64,000 nt of DNA from the NCBI RefSeq assembly GCF_001612965.1, contig NZ_BDBL01000003.1, positions 246,206 through 310,205 on the forward strand, given 5' to 3'. The stretch's first letter is position 1; each line of letters begins with the position of its first letter. The notes below the pieces were generated by a model. It had not been told where the DNA came from and ran no database searches. It was given only the letters and a program-made list of their open reading frames with translations. The DNA comes from Nocardia kruczakiae NBRC 101016 (lineage in GTDB: Bacteria > Actinomycetota > Actinomycetes > Mycobacteriales > Mycobacteriaceae). The translations under genes were made by a program, and so were the position numbers. Of this stretch, positions 17,872 through 26,253 are shown one piece after another.

Positions 17872-19293
17872 GTGATCACGAGATTGACGCCGCAGGACGC
17901 GTCGTTCTTCCGGCTCGAGTCGAGCAGAAATCCCATGCACATCGGCTCTCTCGCGATCGTGCGCGTCGCCCCCGAGGACCCCGGTGACGGCTCCGCGTGC
18001 GTGGACTATCAGACACTGCTGGACCTGGTCGACAGCCGGTTGTCGATGGTGCCGCGCTACCGCCGCAGGGTGCGCGAGGTGCCGTTCAAACTGGGTCGGC
18101 CGGTCTGGGTCGAGGACAGTCGCTTCGACCTCACCTATCACGTGCGGCGCTCGGCGCTGCCGACTCCGGGCTCCGACGAACAGCTCTACGAACTGGTCGG
18201 GCGGCTGTCCTCGCGACCACTCGACCCGAGCCGGCCGCTGTGGGAGATGTACCTCATCGAAGGCCTGTCCGACGACCGCTGCGCGATCTTCACCAAAACC
18301 CATTCGGCGCTGGTGGACGGCGATACCGCGCTCGAGATCGGACACGTCATCCTCGACTCGGGACCCTCGCCGCGGGTGGTCGCGACCGATACCTGGGTGG
18401 CCCACCGCGAACCCGGCGAGGTGGAACTGCTGGGCATGTCGCTGGCCGAAATGGCGACCCAGCCCGCGGCGGCGTGGGAAGTCGTGCGCGATGCCGGTGC
18501 CAACGCGTCCGCGGTGGTGGCGGCCGCGGGCAAGGCCGTCGACGCCGCGGTCAGCCGGGTGCGCGCGGCCGGGCGCACGGCACCGGACAGTCCCTTCAAC
18601 ACCTCGATCTCGCGATGCCGCCGATTCGATATCGCACGGACCGACCTCGAGGACTATCGCCGCATACGACGACACTTCGACTGCTCGATCAACGACGCCA
18701 TTCTCGCCGTGATGACCGGCGCCTTGCGGATCTTCCTGCAGTCGCGGGGTGAGGTCCTGGTCGAATCGGCGGTGCTGCGGGCGGTGGTGCCGATGTCGGT
18801 CTACGTCGACGGGCCGCCCGACGACACGGCGCGCCCGGCCAGCGAGGTCTCCTCGTTCCTGATCGATCTGCCGGTGGGAGAGCAGAATCCGGTGATGCGG
18901 TTGTCGCACATCTCGCACGCCACGGCCGAGAATTCCCGGCACGAACGCGCGGTACGGGCGCGCACCCTGGTGCACATGGCCGGCTTCGCCCCGGCCAGCC
19001 TGCACGCGATGAGTGTGCGGGCGGCGAGTACGTTCGCAGAACACACATTCAATCTGGTGATCACCAACGCCCCGGGTCCGCAGCGGCCGATGTACATCGG
19101 CGGCGCGCGGATGCTGGAGATGTATCCGGTATCGCCGTTGCTGCGCAATCAGGCGTCGAGCATCGGAATCACGTCCTACGACGGACGTGTGTTCTACGGT
19201 CTCAATGCCGACCGCGAGGCGATGGCCGATATCGCCGTACTGGCGGCGGCGGTGCGCGAATCCATGGAGGAGATGCTCGGTGCCTGCGTCTGA
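17872..19293 (+). CDS. WS/DGAT (wax ester synthase/diacylglycerol acyltransferase)-like protein
   Basis: A 473-residue protein with the WS/DGAT N-terminal domain (LTPQDASFFRLESSRNPMHIGSLAI) and C-terminal DUF1298 domain (NLVITNAPGPQRPMYIGGARMLEMYPVSPL). The catalytic motif HHxxxDG reads HSALVDG: the first His is kept, but the second, the proposed general base, is Ser. The enzyme may be inactive or altered. GTG 17872 is preceded by GGAGAGGAG. It is transcribed with the following DUF6912 gene, which starts inside its last codons. Position corresponds to Rv3233c/Rv3234c (tgs3) of M. tuberculosis. Confidence 0.88.
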   Translation: MITRLTPQDASFFRLESSRNPMHIGSLAIVRVAPEDPGDGSACVDYQTLLDLVDSRLSMVPRYRRRVREVPFKLGRPVWVEDSRFDLTYHVRRSALPTPGSDEQLYELVGRLSSRPLDPSRPLWEMYLIEGLSDDRCAIFTKTHSALVDGDTALEIGHVILDSGPSPRVVATDTWVAHREPGEVELLGMSLAEMATQPAAAWEVVRDAGANASAVVAAAGKAVDAAVSRVRAAGRTAPDSPFNTSISRCRRFDIARTDLEDYRRIRRHFDCSINDAILAVMTGALRIFLQSRGEVLVESAVLRAVVPMSVYVDGPPDDTARPASEVSSFLIDLPVGEQNPVMRLSHISHATAENSRHERAVRARTLVHMAGFAPASLHAMSVRAASTFAEHTFNLVITNAPGPQRPMYIGGARMLEMYPVSPLLRNQASSIGITSYDGRVFYGLNADREAMADIAVLAAAVRESMEEMLGACV

Positions 19294-19885
19294 TCAGGGC
19301 AAGCTACGCGTCTATGTCCCGGCCACCATCGCCATGCTCCGGGAATTGGTGGCGCAGCGCGAAATTCGCGCGGTGAACGACACCGCCTTCGCGGTCACCC
19401 CCGCGCTGCGCGAGGCATACGCCTCCGGCGACGACGAGGAACTGGCCGAGGCGGCGATGGGCGAGGCGGCGCGCGCGTCGCTGCGACTGCTGGCCGAGGA
19501 ACGCGAATCCGCGCTGCTGCACGCCGACGACGACGCCGAGCCCGCCGGCACCGATCCCGACGCTGCCGCCGAAGACGGCGGATCGTCGTATTCGGCGCCG
19601 GTCTATCGCCGTGCCGTGATCGCCGCCGATGTGACGGGCACGACCCTGCGCCCGGATCTCGACGATGCGGTGGTCCGGCTGTCCGGGCCGATCACCTACC
19701 AGCGCATCGCCTCGGTGCACGTCGACCTGGCCGAGGCCGAACCGCAGGTCGCGAAGGCCGTCGACGTCGTCGATGCGGCCGATCTGGGCGATCCGGACGC
19801 GGAATTCGTGCTCGGCGACGCGGAGGATCACCAGCTGGCTTGGTACGCGGCACAGGAGTTGCCGTTCCTGCTCGACCTCCTCTGA
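19280..19885 (+). CDS. DUF6912 family protein (Rv3231c-like)
   Basis: A 201-residue protein with no recognised catalytic motif. Conserved blocks are LRVYVPATIAMLRELV, AVNDTAFAVTPALREAYASGDDEELAEAAM, a variable acidic linker (AEPAGTDPDAAAEDGG), then a domain ending with DAEDHQLAWYAAQELPFLLDLL. The start GTG 19280 has GGAGGAG 7 bases upstream and overlaps the acyltransferase gene by 14 bases, so translation is coupled. The family is nearly restricted to Mycobacteriales and lies next to the desaturase locus. Its role is unknown; an accessory function in lipid metabolism is guesswork. Confidence 0.82.
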   Translation: MPASDQGKLRVYVPATIAMLRELVAQREIRAVNDTAFAVTPALREAYASGDDEELAEAAMGEAARASLRLLAEERESALLHADDDAEPAGTDPDAAAEDGGSSYSAPVYRRAVIAADVTGTTLRPDLDDAVVRLSGPITYQRIASVHVDLAEAEPQVAKAVDVVDAADLGDPDAEFVLGDAEDHQLAWYAAQELPFLLDLL

Positions 19886-19899
19886 TCCGCCCGCTAACC

Positions 19900-19911
19900 T
19901 ACGATGCCGTA
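19900..19911 (+). promoter_or_regulatory. Operator-like motif TACGATGCCGTA (reductase promoter)
   Basis: An inverted repeat TACG-N4-CGTA flanked by AACC and ACCT, 43 bases upstream of the reductase start. The same AACC-TACG...GTA-ACC motif occurs twice upstream of the second desaturase (22825-22851). Common control of the electron-transfer pair is inferred. Confidence 0.6.
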
Positions 19912-19954
19912 ACCTTGGCTCGAAGGGTGCGCCGCAGGCGCGTGATCACAGGAA

Positions 19955-21139
19955 ATGAGCATTCGCACGATGGTGTCGAAATCGGTACAAAGCCTGCGGG
20001 CATGGCTCGAGGCCCCCGTCGCCGACGCGAAGATGGCCGGACGCACGCGCCTGGACGCGCTGCGTGGAGCGGCCGCCCGCATCACCACCCCGCTGCTGCC
20101 CGACGATTATCTGCATCTGGTGAATCCGTTGTGGTCGGCGCGGGAGCTGCGCGGGCGGATCGTCGAAGTCCGTAAGGAGACCGCGGATTCGGTGACCCTG
20201 GTGATCAAACCGGGCTGGGGTTTCGACTTCACCTTCACCCCCGGCCAGTACATCGGCATCGGTGTCCTGGTCGACGGACGCTGGCACTGGCGGTCGTATT
20301 CGCTGACCTGCCCGCCGGACTGGACCGCCCCGGACAACCGCGCCGAACGGGTGATCTCGATCGCGGTGAAGGCGATGCCGGAGGGCTTCCTGTCCAGCCA
20401 CCTGGTCAACGGCGTGCCGCAGGGCACTGTCGTCCGCCTGGCCGCGCCGCAGGGCGGATTCGTGCTGCCGGAGCCGCCGCCGGCCAAGGTGTTGTTCATC
20501 ACCGCGGGCAGCGGCATCACCCCGGTGATGGCGATGCTGCGGACCATGGATCGCCGCGCCGCCGACCGCACCGACGGCGACGCGATGGACGACATCGTGC
20601 ACATCCATTCCGCCCGGACCGCCGAGGACGTCATGTTCGGCGCGGAACTGCGGGCGCTGCACGACAAGCATCCGGGCTTCACCGCCCATATCCACCTCAC
20701 CGGTGAACAGGGCAAATTCGATCTCGCCGATCTCGATGTGCGGTTCCCGGACTGGCGCGAGCGCGAGACCTGGGCATGCGGTCCGGCCGGGCTGCTCAAC
20801 GATGTCGAAAAGCATTGGGCCGCCGCGGGTATCAGCGACAAACTGCATGTCGAGCGGTTCGAGGTGGAACGGTCGGCGGTCGGCGAGGGCGGCACCGTCA
20901 CCTTCGCCCGCACCGATCGCAGCACCGAGGTCGACGGCGCCACCAGCCTGCTCGAGGCCGGTGAGGCGGCGGGCGTGCAGATGCCGTTCGGCTGCCGGAT
21001 GGGTATCTGCCAGACCTGCGTGGTCACCCTGACCGACGGGCATGTGCGCGATCTGCGCAACGGCGCCGAACATCAGGCCGGGGAGAAGGTGCAGACCTGC
21101 ATCTCCGCCGCGGCCGGAGACTGCACCCTGGACGTGTGA
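19955..21139 (+). CDS. Ferredoxin reductase with fused 2Fe-2S domain (Rv3230c-like, desaturase electron donor)
   Basis: This 394-residue protein feeds NADPH electrons to the membrane desaturases. It has an FAD-binding domain (RSYSLTCPP, the RxYS motif), an NADPH domain ([17 protein letters not shown], later WACGPAGLL) and a C-terminal plant-type 2Fe-2S domain with CRMGICQTC and the final Cys in VQTCIS. Domain order and length match Rv3230c, the established partner of DesA3. The start ATG 19955 has AGGA close upstream; ATG 19970 is an alternative. Two desaturase genes follow on the same strand. Confidence 0.93.
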   Translation: MSIRTMVSKSVQSLRAWLEAPVADAKMAGRTRLDALRGAAARITTPLLPDDYLHLVNPLWSARELRGRIVEVRKETADSVTLVIKPGWGFDFTFTPGQYIGIGVLVDGRWHWRSYSLTCPPDWTAPDNRAERVISIAVKAMPEGFLSSHLVNGVPQGTVVRLAAPQGGFVLPEPPPAKVLFITAGSGITPVMAMLRTMDRRAADRTDGDAMDDIVHIHSARTAEDVMFGAELRALHDKHPGFTAHIHLTGEQGKFDLADLDVRFPDWRERETWACGPAGLLNDVEKHWAAAGISDKLHVERFEVERSAVGEGGTVTFARTDRSTEVDGATSLLEAGEAAGVQMPFGCRMGICQTCVVTLTDGHVRDLRNGAEHQAGEKVQTCISAAAGDCTLDV

Positions 21140-21234
21140 GTCGCGTTCCGGTGGTGTTCACCCGCCCGCCCCGCGGCGGCGCGAGCGATCACCACCGGTA
21201 ACCGATACCCTGAAGAGGACAAGACCGAGACCTC

Positions 21235-21354
21235 CCACCGAAGCGCAGCGGAGGCGATTCCACCGAAGCGCAGCGGAGGCAATCCGATACCGGCCCGCCG
21301 ACGCGAGGCAGAGGCATTCATTTCGAAACCGCCGGAGCGAAGCGGAGGCATTGC
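21235..21354 (+). repeat. GC-rich direct repeats upstream of desaturase 1
   Basis: Two adjacent near-identical 25-26-base units (21235-21259 and 21260-21285, core CCGAAGCGCAGCGGAGGC) are followed by a degenerate unit near 21297-21319 and a third clear unit (21329-21354, CCGGAGCGAAGCGGAGGC). Each carries a GGAGG Shine-Dalgarno-like core. The last unit supplies the probable ribosome-binding site of the desaturase gene. Confidence 0.7.
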
Positions 21355-21360
21355 AGGACC

Positions 21361-22761
21361 GTGGCCATCACCGACATCAAGGCGTATTCGCATCTGACGG
21401 CTGCCGATATCGAGACACTGGGGCAGGAACTCGACTCCATCCGCCGCACGGTCGAGCAATCGCTGGGTGAGCGCGACGCCGCCTACATCCGGCGCACCAT
21501 TCGCGCCCAGCGCACGCTCGAGGCCGCGGGCAGGGCGGTCCTGTTCGCCGGCCGCAACAAATGGGCCTGGGTCGCGGGCACCGCGATGTTGTCGGTCGCC
21601 AAGATCATCGAGAACATGGAGCTCGGGCACAACATCAGCCACGGGCAATGGGATTGGATGAACGACCCGGAGATCCACTCCACCACCTGGGAGTGGGATA
21701 TGACCGGAACCTCCGGGCAATGGAAACGGGCGCACAACTTCTCGCATCACACCTATACGAACATCGTCGGCATGGACGACGACGTGGGCTTCGGCATCCT
21801 GCGTATGACCCGCGACGAAGAGTGGAAGCCGATCAATCTCGCGCAGCCGGTGGCGAATCTGATCCTGGCCGCGCTCTTCGAGTGGGGTATCGCCCTGCAC
21901 GATCTCAAGATCGAGAAACTGCAGGCCGGAGTTCCGCGCAGCGATCTGCTGTCCGAACCCAACCGGCAGTTCCTGCGCAAGGCCGGCCGCCAGGTCGCCA
22001 AGGACTTCGTGGTCTTCCCGCTGCTGAGCGGCCCGGGCTGGAAGGCCACGCTGAAGGCCAACGCGACCGCCAATCTGATCCGCAATCTATGGGCGTACGC
22101 GGTGATCTTCTGCGGGCATTTCCCGGACGGCGCGGAGAAATTCACCCAGGAACAGTTCGCGGACGAGACTCGGGCGGAATGGTATCTGCGGCAGATGCTG
22201 GGCAGTGCCAACTTCCAGGCCGGCCCGGCGATGGCGTTCATGAGTGGCAACCTGTGCTACCAGATCGAGCACCATCTCTTTCCGGACATTCCGAGCAATC
22301 GGTATCCCGAGATCGCCGAGCAGGTCCGTCAACTCTGCGACAAATACGACTTGCCGTACACCACGGGATCGCTGGGCAGACAATATGCTCTGGCATTCCG
22401 CACGATCCACAAACTGGCATTGCCCGATCGATTCCTGCGTCGTACCGCCGACGACGCCCCGGAGACGTCGTCGGAACGCAAATTCTCACTGTTGCCCCTG
22501 CCGCTGACGATCGGTGCGGAAGAGCCGTTGTCCGGTGTCGACCCGCTCACCGGCAGGCGACAGGGATTGCGGTCGGCACTGGTGGAAGCCAAGGCCGCGC
22601 TACGCGAGAAGGCCCGGCAGGAAAAGGCGGCGCTGCGCGAAGCGAAGCTCGCCCTGCAAGAGAAAGCTCGGGCCGAGAAGCAGATACTCCGACGCCGTGG
22701 ACTGCGCGGACGAGCGACCGTTCGCGTCCGGTTGCGGCAACAACGGAAGCGACTAACCTAA
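21361..22761 (+). CDS. Membrane acyl-CoA desaturase, DesA3-type, with charged C-terminal extension
   Basis: A di-iron stearoyl/linoleoyl-CoA-type desaturase of 466 residues. The three histidine boxes are GHNISHGQW, HNFSHHTYTN and QIEHHLFPD. Hydrophobic membrane spans surround them. It differs from its neighbour and from DesA3 by about 75 extra C-terminal residues, highly charged and probably coiled-coil (EAKAALREKARQEKAALREA...), ending in a very basic stretch. The start GTG 21361 follows a repeat-borne GGAGG. It is likely supplied with electrons by the upstream reductase. Substrate regiochemistry cannot be inferred. Confidence 0.92.
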   Translation: MAITDIKAYSHLTAADIETLGQELDSIRRTVEQSLGERDAAYIRRTIRAQRTLEAAGRAVLFAGRNKWAWVAGTAMLSVAKIIENMELGHNISHGQWDWMNDPEIHSTTWEWDMTGTSGQWKRAHNFSHHTYTNIVGMDDDVGFGILRMTRDEEWKPINLAQPVANLILAALFEWGIALHDLKIEKLQAGVPRSDLLSEPNRQFLRKAGRQVAKDFVVFPLLSGPGWKATLKANATANLIRNLWAYAVIFCGHFPDGAEKFTQEQFADETRAEWYLRQMLGSANFQAGPAMAFMSGNLCYQIEHHLFPDIPSNRYPEIAEQVRQLCDKYDLPYTTGSLGRQYALAFRTIHKLALPDRFLRRTADDAPETSSERKFSLLPLPLTIGAEEPLSGVDPLTGRRQGLRSALVEAKAALREKARQEKAALREAKLALQEKARAEKQILRRRGLRGRATVRVRLRQQRKRLT

Positions 22762-22824
22762 GGCATATCGGGCACGATCACAATGCGGTATACGCCACAG
22801 TTGTAATCCGAACCGGAGATAACC

Positions 22825-22851
22825 TACGGGACCGTAACCTACGGTAGTGTA
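22825..22851 (+). promoter_or_regulatory. Double operator-like motif over the -10 box of desaturase 2
   Basis: TACGGGACCGTA (22825-22836) and TACGGTAGTGTA (22840-22851), both preceded by AACC and followed by ACC, lie 15 bases apart. The second contains the -10 box TAGTGT (22845-22850), which is 7 bases before the start ATG. Binding there would block transcription, so a TetR-like repressor is the simplest reading. Confidence 0.65.
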
Positions 22852-22857
22852 ACCAGT

Positions 22858-24114
22858 ATGGCGATCTCGGATGTCAAGGAATACGCCCACCTCACTCCCG
22901 AGGATGTGGAAGCGATCGGCGCGGAGCTGGATGCGATCCGCCGCGAAATCGAAGCCTCCCGAGGCGAGACCGACGCCCGCTACATCCGCAACGTGATCCG
23001 TTTGCAGCGCGCCCTGGAAATCGGGGGTCGCGCCACGCTGTTCGCCAGTTTCCTACCGCCGGCCTGGCTGGCCGGCACGGCGATGTTGTCGGCCGCCAAG
23101 ATCATCGAGAACATGGAGATCGGCCACAACGTCATGCACGGCCAGTGGGACTGGATGAACGATCCGGAGATCCACTCCTCCAACTGGGAGTGGGACAACG
23201 CCGGCCCGTCCGAACACTGGAAGATCACGCACAACTACCTGCACCACAAGTACACCAACGTGCTGGGTATGGACGACGACATCGGCTACGGCCTGCTGCG
23301 CGTGACGCGCGATCAGCGGTGGTCGCCGTTCTATCTCGGCCAGCCGGTCTACAACCTGCTGCTGCAGATGTTCTTCGAATACGGCGTGGCGATCCAGCAT
23401 CTGGAGCTGGGCAAGGTCGCGAAGAAGAAGTGGGCGCCCGATTCGCCGGAACGCCGGCAATTCGAGCAGGACCGCAAGCTCGTGCTGAAGAAGGTCGGCA
23501 AGCAGGCGGCCAAGGATTACCTGATCTTCCCGCTGCTGACCGGGCCGGCCTTCCTGTCCACGCTGACGGCCAATATCACCGCGAATATCGTCCGCAATGT
23601 GTGGACCAATGCGGTGATCTTCTGCGGCCACTTCCCCGACGGCGCGGAGAAGTTCACCAAGGGCGATGTGCTCAACGAAACGCAGGGCGAGTGGTACCTG
23701 CGTCAGATGCTGGGTAGCGCCAACATCACCGGCGGCGCGGTCATGCATTTCATGACCGGCAACCTCTCCCATCAGATCGAGCACCACCTGTTCCCGGACC
23801 TGCCGAGCAACCGGTTGCGGGCCATCGCCGTGCGGGTGCGGGAATTGTGCGACAAATACGATCTGCCCTACACCAGCGGCTCGCTGCCGGTGCAGTACGC
23901 GAAGTCGTGGCGCACCATCATCAAGTTGTCGGTGCCCAACAAATATCTGCGCCGCGGCACCGACGACGCTCCCGAAACAAAATCCGAGCGCGCGTTCGGC
24001 GGTATCGGCACGGTCGACCCGGTGACCGGGCGCCGGCGCGGGTTGCGCACCGCGCTGAAGGAAGGCAAGCGCCGGGTGGCGGAACGTCGGCAGACGGTCG
24101 GCTCGGCCGCCTGA
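22858..24114 (+). CDS. Membrane acyl-CoA desaturase, DesA3-type (paralogue 2)
   Basis: Tandem paralogue of the preceding gene, 418 residues, with the histidine boxes GHNVMHGQW, HNYLHHKYTN and QIEHHLFPD and the same order of hydrophobic segments. The C-terminal tail is short and basic, close to mycobacterial DesA3 (Rv3229c). The transcript is probably leaderless: TAGTGT lies 7 bases before ATG 22858. The gene therefore has its own promoter, separate from desaturase 1, carrying two copies of the shared operator motif. A strong terminator follows. Confidence 0.94.
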   Translation: MAISDVKEYAHLTPEDVEAIGAELDAIRREIEASRGETDARYIRNVIRLQRALEIGGRATLFASFLPPAWLAGTAMLSAAKIIENMEIGHNVMHGQWDWMNDPEIHSSNWEWDNAGPSEHWKITHNYLHHKYTNVLGMDDDIGYGLLRVTRDQRWSPFYLGQPVYNLLLQMFFEYGVAIQHLELGKVAKKKWAPDSPERRQFEQDRKLVLKKVGKQAAKDYLIFPLLTGPAFLSTLTANITANIVRNVWTNAVIFCGHFPDGAEKFTKGDVLNETQGEWYLRQMLGSANITGGAVMHFMTGNLSHQIEHHLFPDLPSNRLRAIAVRVRELCDKYDLPYTSGSLPVQYAKSWRTIIKLSVPNKYLRRGTDDAPETKSERAFGGIGTVDPVTGRRRGLRTALKEGKRRVAERRQTVGSAA

Positions 24115-24131
24115 GGCGATCACCGAACCCG

Positions 24132-24168
24132 AAGGGGCTCCGCGGAGACGATCTCCGCGGAGCCCCTT
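24132..24168 (+). terminator. Terminator after desaturase 2
   Basis: A perfect 17-bp stem (24132-24148 with 24152-24168, 3-base loop) ending in a T-run begins 17 bases after the stop codon. Confidence 0.9.
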
Positions 24169-24204
24169 TCGTCTGCCGGTGTCCGGGCCTGCTTGACTGA
24201 ACCG

Positions 24205-24834
24205 GTGTCACCGCAAGAAGCCAGCATCTACGACGTGATCCGGCGGCGCCGCGATGTGCGTGCCGAATTCACCGGAGATCTCGTCGACGATGCGACCCTG
24301 CTCCGAATCCTCGACGCGGCCCACCGCGCACCCAGCGTCGGCAATTCGCAGCCGTGGGATTTCGTCATCGTGCGGGACCCGGCGACATTGGCGCGGTTCG
24401 CCGCACACGTCGCCGAGAAGCGCACCGAATTCCGGGATTCGCTGCCACCGGAGCGGGCCCGTACCTTCGAACCGATCAAGATCGAGGGCATTACCGAGAG
24501 CGGGACCGGGATCGTCGTCACCCACGACGACAGTCGCGGCGGACCGCAGATTCTCGGTCGCGCGACGGTTCCCGAAACCGGTTTGTACTCCACCGTTCTC
24601 GCGATTCAGAACCTGTGGCTGGCAGCGACCGCCGAAGGGGTGGGCGTCGGCTGGGTGAGCTTCTACGACGCCCCCTTCCTCATCGACTTGATCGAGCTGC
24701 CCGCCGGCATTCGTCCCGTCGCGTGGCTGTGCGTCGGCCCCGTGCACGAATTCCAGCACACGCCGGATCTGGAACGGTTCGGCTGGCGCGACCGGCGTCC
24801 ACTCGACGACGCGATCCACTGGGAGCGGTACTAG
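24205..24834 (+). CDS. bluB: 5,6-dimethylbenzimidazole synthase BluB
   Basis: A flavin-destructase of the nitroreductase fold that cleaves FMNH2 to the lower ligand of vitamin B12. The family blocks are visible: YDVIRRRRDVRAEF, ILDAAHRAPSVGNSQPWDFVIV, GPQILGRATVPETGLYSTVLAIQNLWLAATAEGVGVGWVSFY and CVGPVHEF. Length (209 residues) fits BluB. GTG 24205 is chosen; TTG 24193 would add four residues. The gene is monocistronic, after the desaturase terminator and convergent with the thiolase gene (9-bp gap). It implies that the organism makes cobalamin with its usual lower base. Confidence 0.92.
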   Translation: MSPQEASIYDVIRRRRDVRAEFTGDLVDDATLLRILDAAHRAPSVGNSQPWDFVIVRDPATLARFAAHVAEKRTEFRDSLPPERARTFEPIKIEGITESGTGIVVTHDDSRGGPQILGRATVPETGLYSTVLAIQNLWLAATAEGVGVGWVSFYDAPFLIDLIELPAGIRPVAWLCVGPVHEFQHTPDLERFGWRDRRPLDDAIHWERY

Positions 24835-24843
24835 CGCCCCGCC

Positions 24844-26136
24844 CTACACCCGTTCGAGGACGGCGGACGCGCCGTGCCCTCCCGCGGCGCAGATGCCCAG
24901 TAGCGCGGTGTTCTTGCCGGTGAGTGCCAGTTCGTGGGCCATGGTCGTCACCATGCGGGCGCCGGTGGCGCCGAACGGGTGGCCGAGCGAGACCGAACCG
25001 CCGTGCACGTTGAGAATCTCCGGGTCTATCTCGCCGACGGCACGGTCGCGGTCCAGCCGCGATTTCGCCCACGTATCGCTGCCGAGGGCCGAGACCACCG
25101 AGAGGGTCTGAGCGGCGAAGGCCTCGTGGATATCGACGAAATCCACGTCCGACAGGGAGAGGCCGGCCTTGTCGAGCGCCCGCGGCATGGAGATGGCCGG
25201 ACCGATCAGCACCTGGTCGGACGGGTCGACGCTGACGAAACTCCAGGACCGGAAGGCCGCCAGCGGTTCGACCCCGAGGGCGCGTGCCTTCTCCTCGCTC
25301 ATCAGCAGCACCGCGGCCGCGCCGTCGGTGAGCGGACTGGCGTTGCCCGCCGTCACCGTGCCGTCGCGCCGGAAAACCGGGGCGAGGGTCGCCAGCTTCT
25401 CCACGCTGGTGTTCGCGCGCACGAGTCCGTCCCGGGTGACCGTCTTCCCGTCCGCGGTGGCGACCGGAAGGACCTCCCGGTCGAACCGGCCGGATTCGAT
25501 CGCCGCCGCCGCGCGATGGTGCGAGCGGGCGGCGAAGACGTCCTGTTCTTCCCGGGTGATGCCGTGGATGCGGGCCATCTTCTCCGCCGACTCCCCCATC
25601 ACCTCGCCGGTGGTGCGCTCGGCGATCTTCGGGCGTCGCGGCAGCAGATCCGTGAACGGCGCCAGCTGCGCCACCGCGGACAGGTAATCCTTCGGCTTCG
25701 GCTTGCCCAGGGCCAGCGGCGCGGCCGCGTGCACCATCTTCTGCGGCAGCTTCACCTCGGCATTACTGGTCGAATCGCTGCCACCGGCGACCATGATGTC
25801 GTATTCGCCGCGCTCGATGGCGGCCGCCGCCGCGGTCACGGCCTGAAGGCCGGAGGCGCAGGCGCGGGTCACGGTGTAACCCTCGCAACCGTGATCGAGG
25901 CCCAGATCCAAGGCGATCTCGCGCGCGACGTTGGGCGCCGCGCTCGGCAGGATCACACCGCCCCACACCATCGCCTGCACCTGATTCTTGGGCAGCCCGG
26001 TCCGCTCGAGCAGACCGCCGACCGCCAGCACACCCAGGTCGATGGTGTCCGTCCGGGTGTAGTCGGTGAAGGCGCGCAGGAACGGGGTGCGAGCACCGGC
26101 GACGATGACGGCGCGACGAGAACGCTTGGTGGCCAT
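24844..26136 (-). CDS. Acetyl-CoA C-acyltransferase (thiolase), FadA/FadI type
   Basis: This 430-residue thiolase cleaves 3-ketoacyl-CoA in beta-oxidation, or condenses acetyl-CoA. The nucleophilic Cys is in TRACASGLQAVTAA, the HEAFAAQ block, the GHPFGATGAR His motif and the CAAGGHGASAVLERV proton-relay Cys are all intact. The sequence is closest in style to trifunctional-enzyme beta subunits. ATG 26136 is 6 bases after a TACTGT -10 box (26143-26148), so the transcript is probably leaderless. No hydratase/dehydrogenase partner is adjacent. Confidence 0.92.
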   Translation of the reverse strand: MATKRSRRAVIVAGARTPFLRAFTDYTRTDTIDLGVLAVGGLLERTGLPKNQVQAMVWGGVILPSAAPNVAREIALDLGLDHGCEGYTVTRACASGLQAVTAAAAAIERGEYDIMVAGGSDSTSNAEVKLPQKMVHAAAPLALGKPKPKDYLSAVAQLAPFTDLLPRRPKIAERTTGEVMGESAEKMARIHGITREEQDVFAARSHHRAAAAIESGRFDREVLPVATADGKTVTRDGLVRANTSVEKLATLAPVFRRDGTVTAGNASPLTDGAAAVLLMSEEKARALGVEPLAAFRSWSFVSVDPSDQVLIGPAISMPRALDKAGLSLSDVDFVDIHEAFAAQTLSVVSALGSDTWAKSRLDRDRAVGEIDPEILNVHGGSVSLGHPFGATGARMVTTMAHELALTGKNTALLGICAAGGHGASAVLERV

Positions 26137-26142
26137 GCCCTT

Positions 26143-26148
26143 ACAGTA
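26143..26148 (-). promoter_or_regulatory. -10 box of leaderless thiolase transcript
   Basis: TACTGT on the minus strand ends 6 bases before ATG 26136. Confidence 0.55.
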
Positions 26149-26253
26149 GGGCGAGCAAGATCCCGATACAAGGTGTCACGGTAATCTCGCCGGTCCGGCG
26201 AACGGCGGACGGCCGGGGCGTTTCGGCCCCGGCCGTCCGGCTTCCGACACTCG

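Noticed and set aside
21235..21354. Possible CRISPR array
   Set aside because: Repeat units directly abut or have irregular gaps, no unique spacers exist and no cas genes are near.
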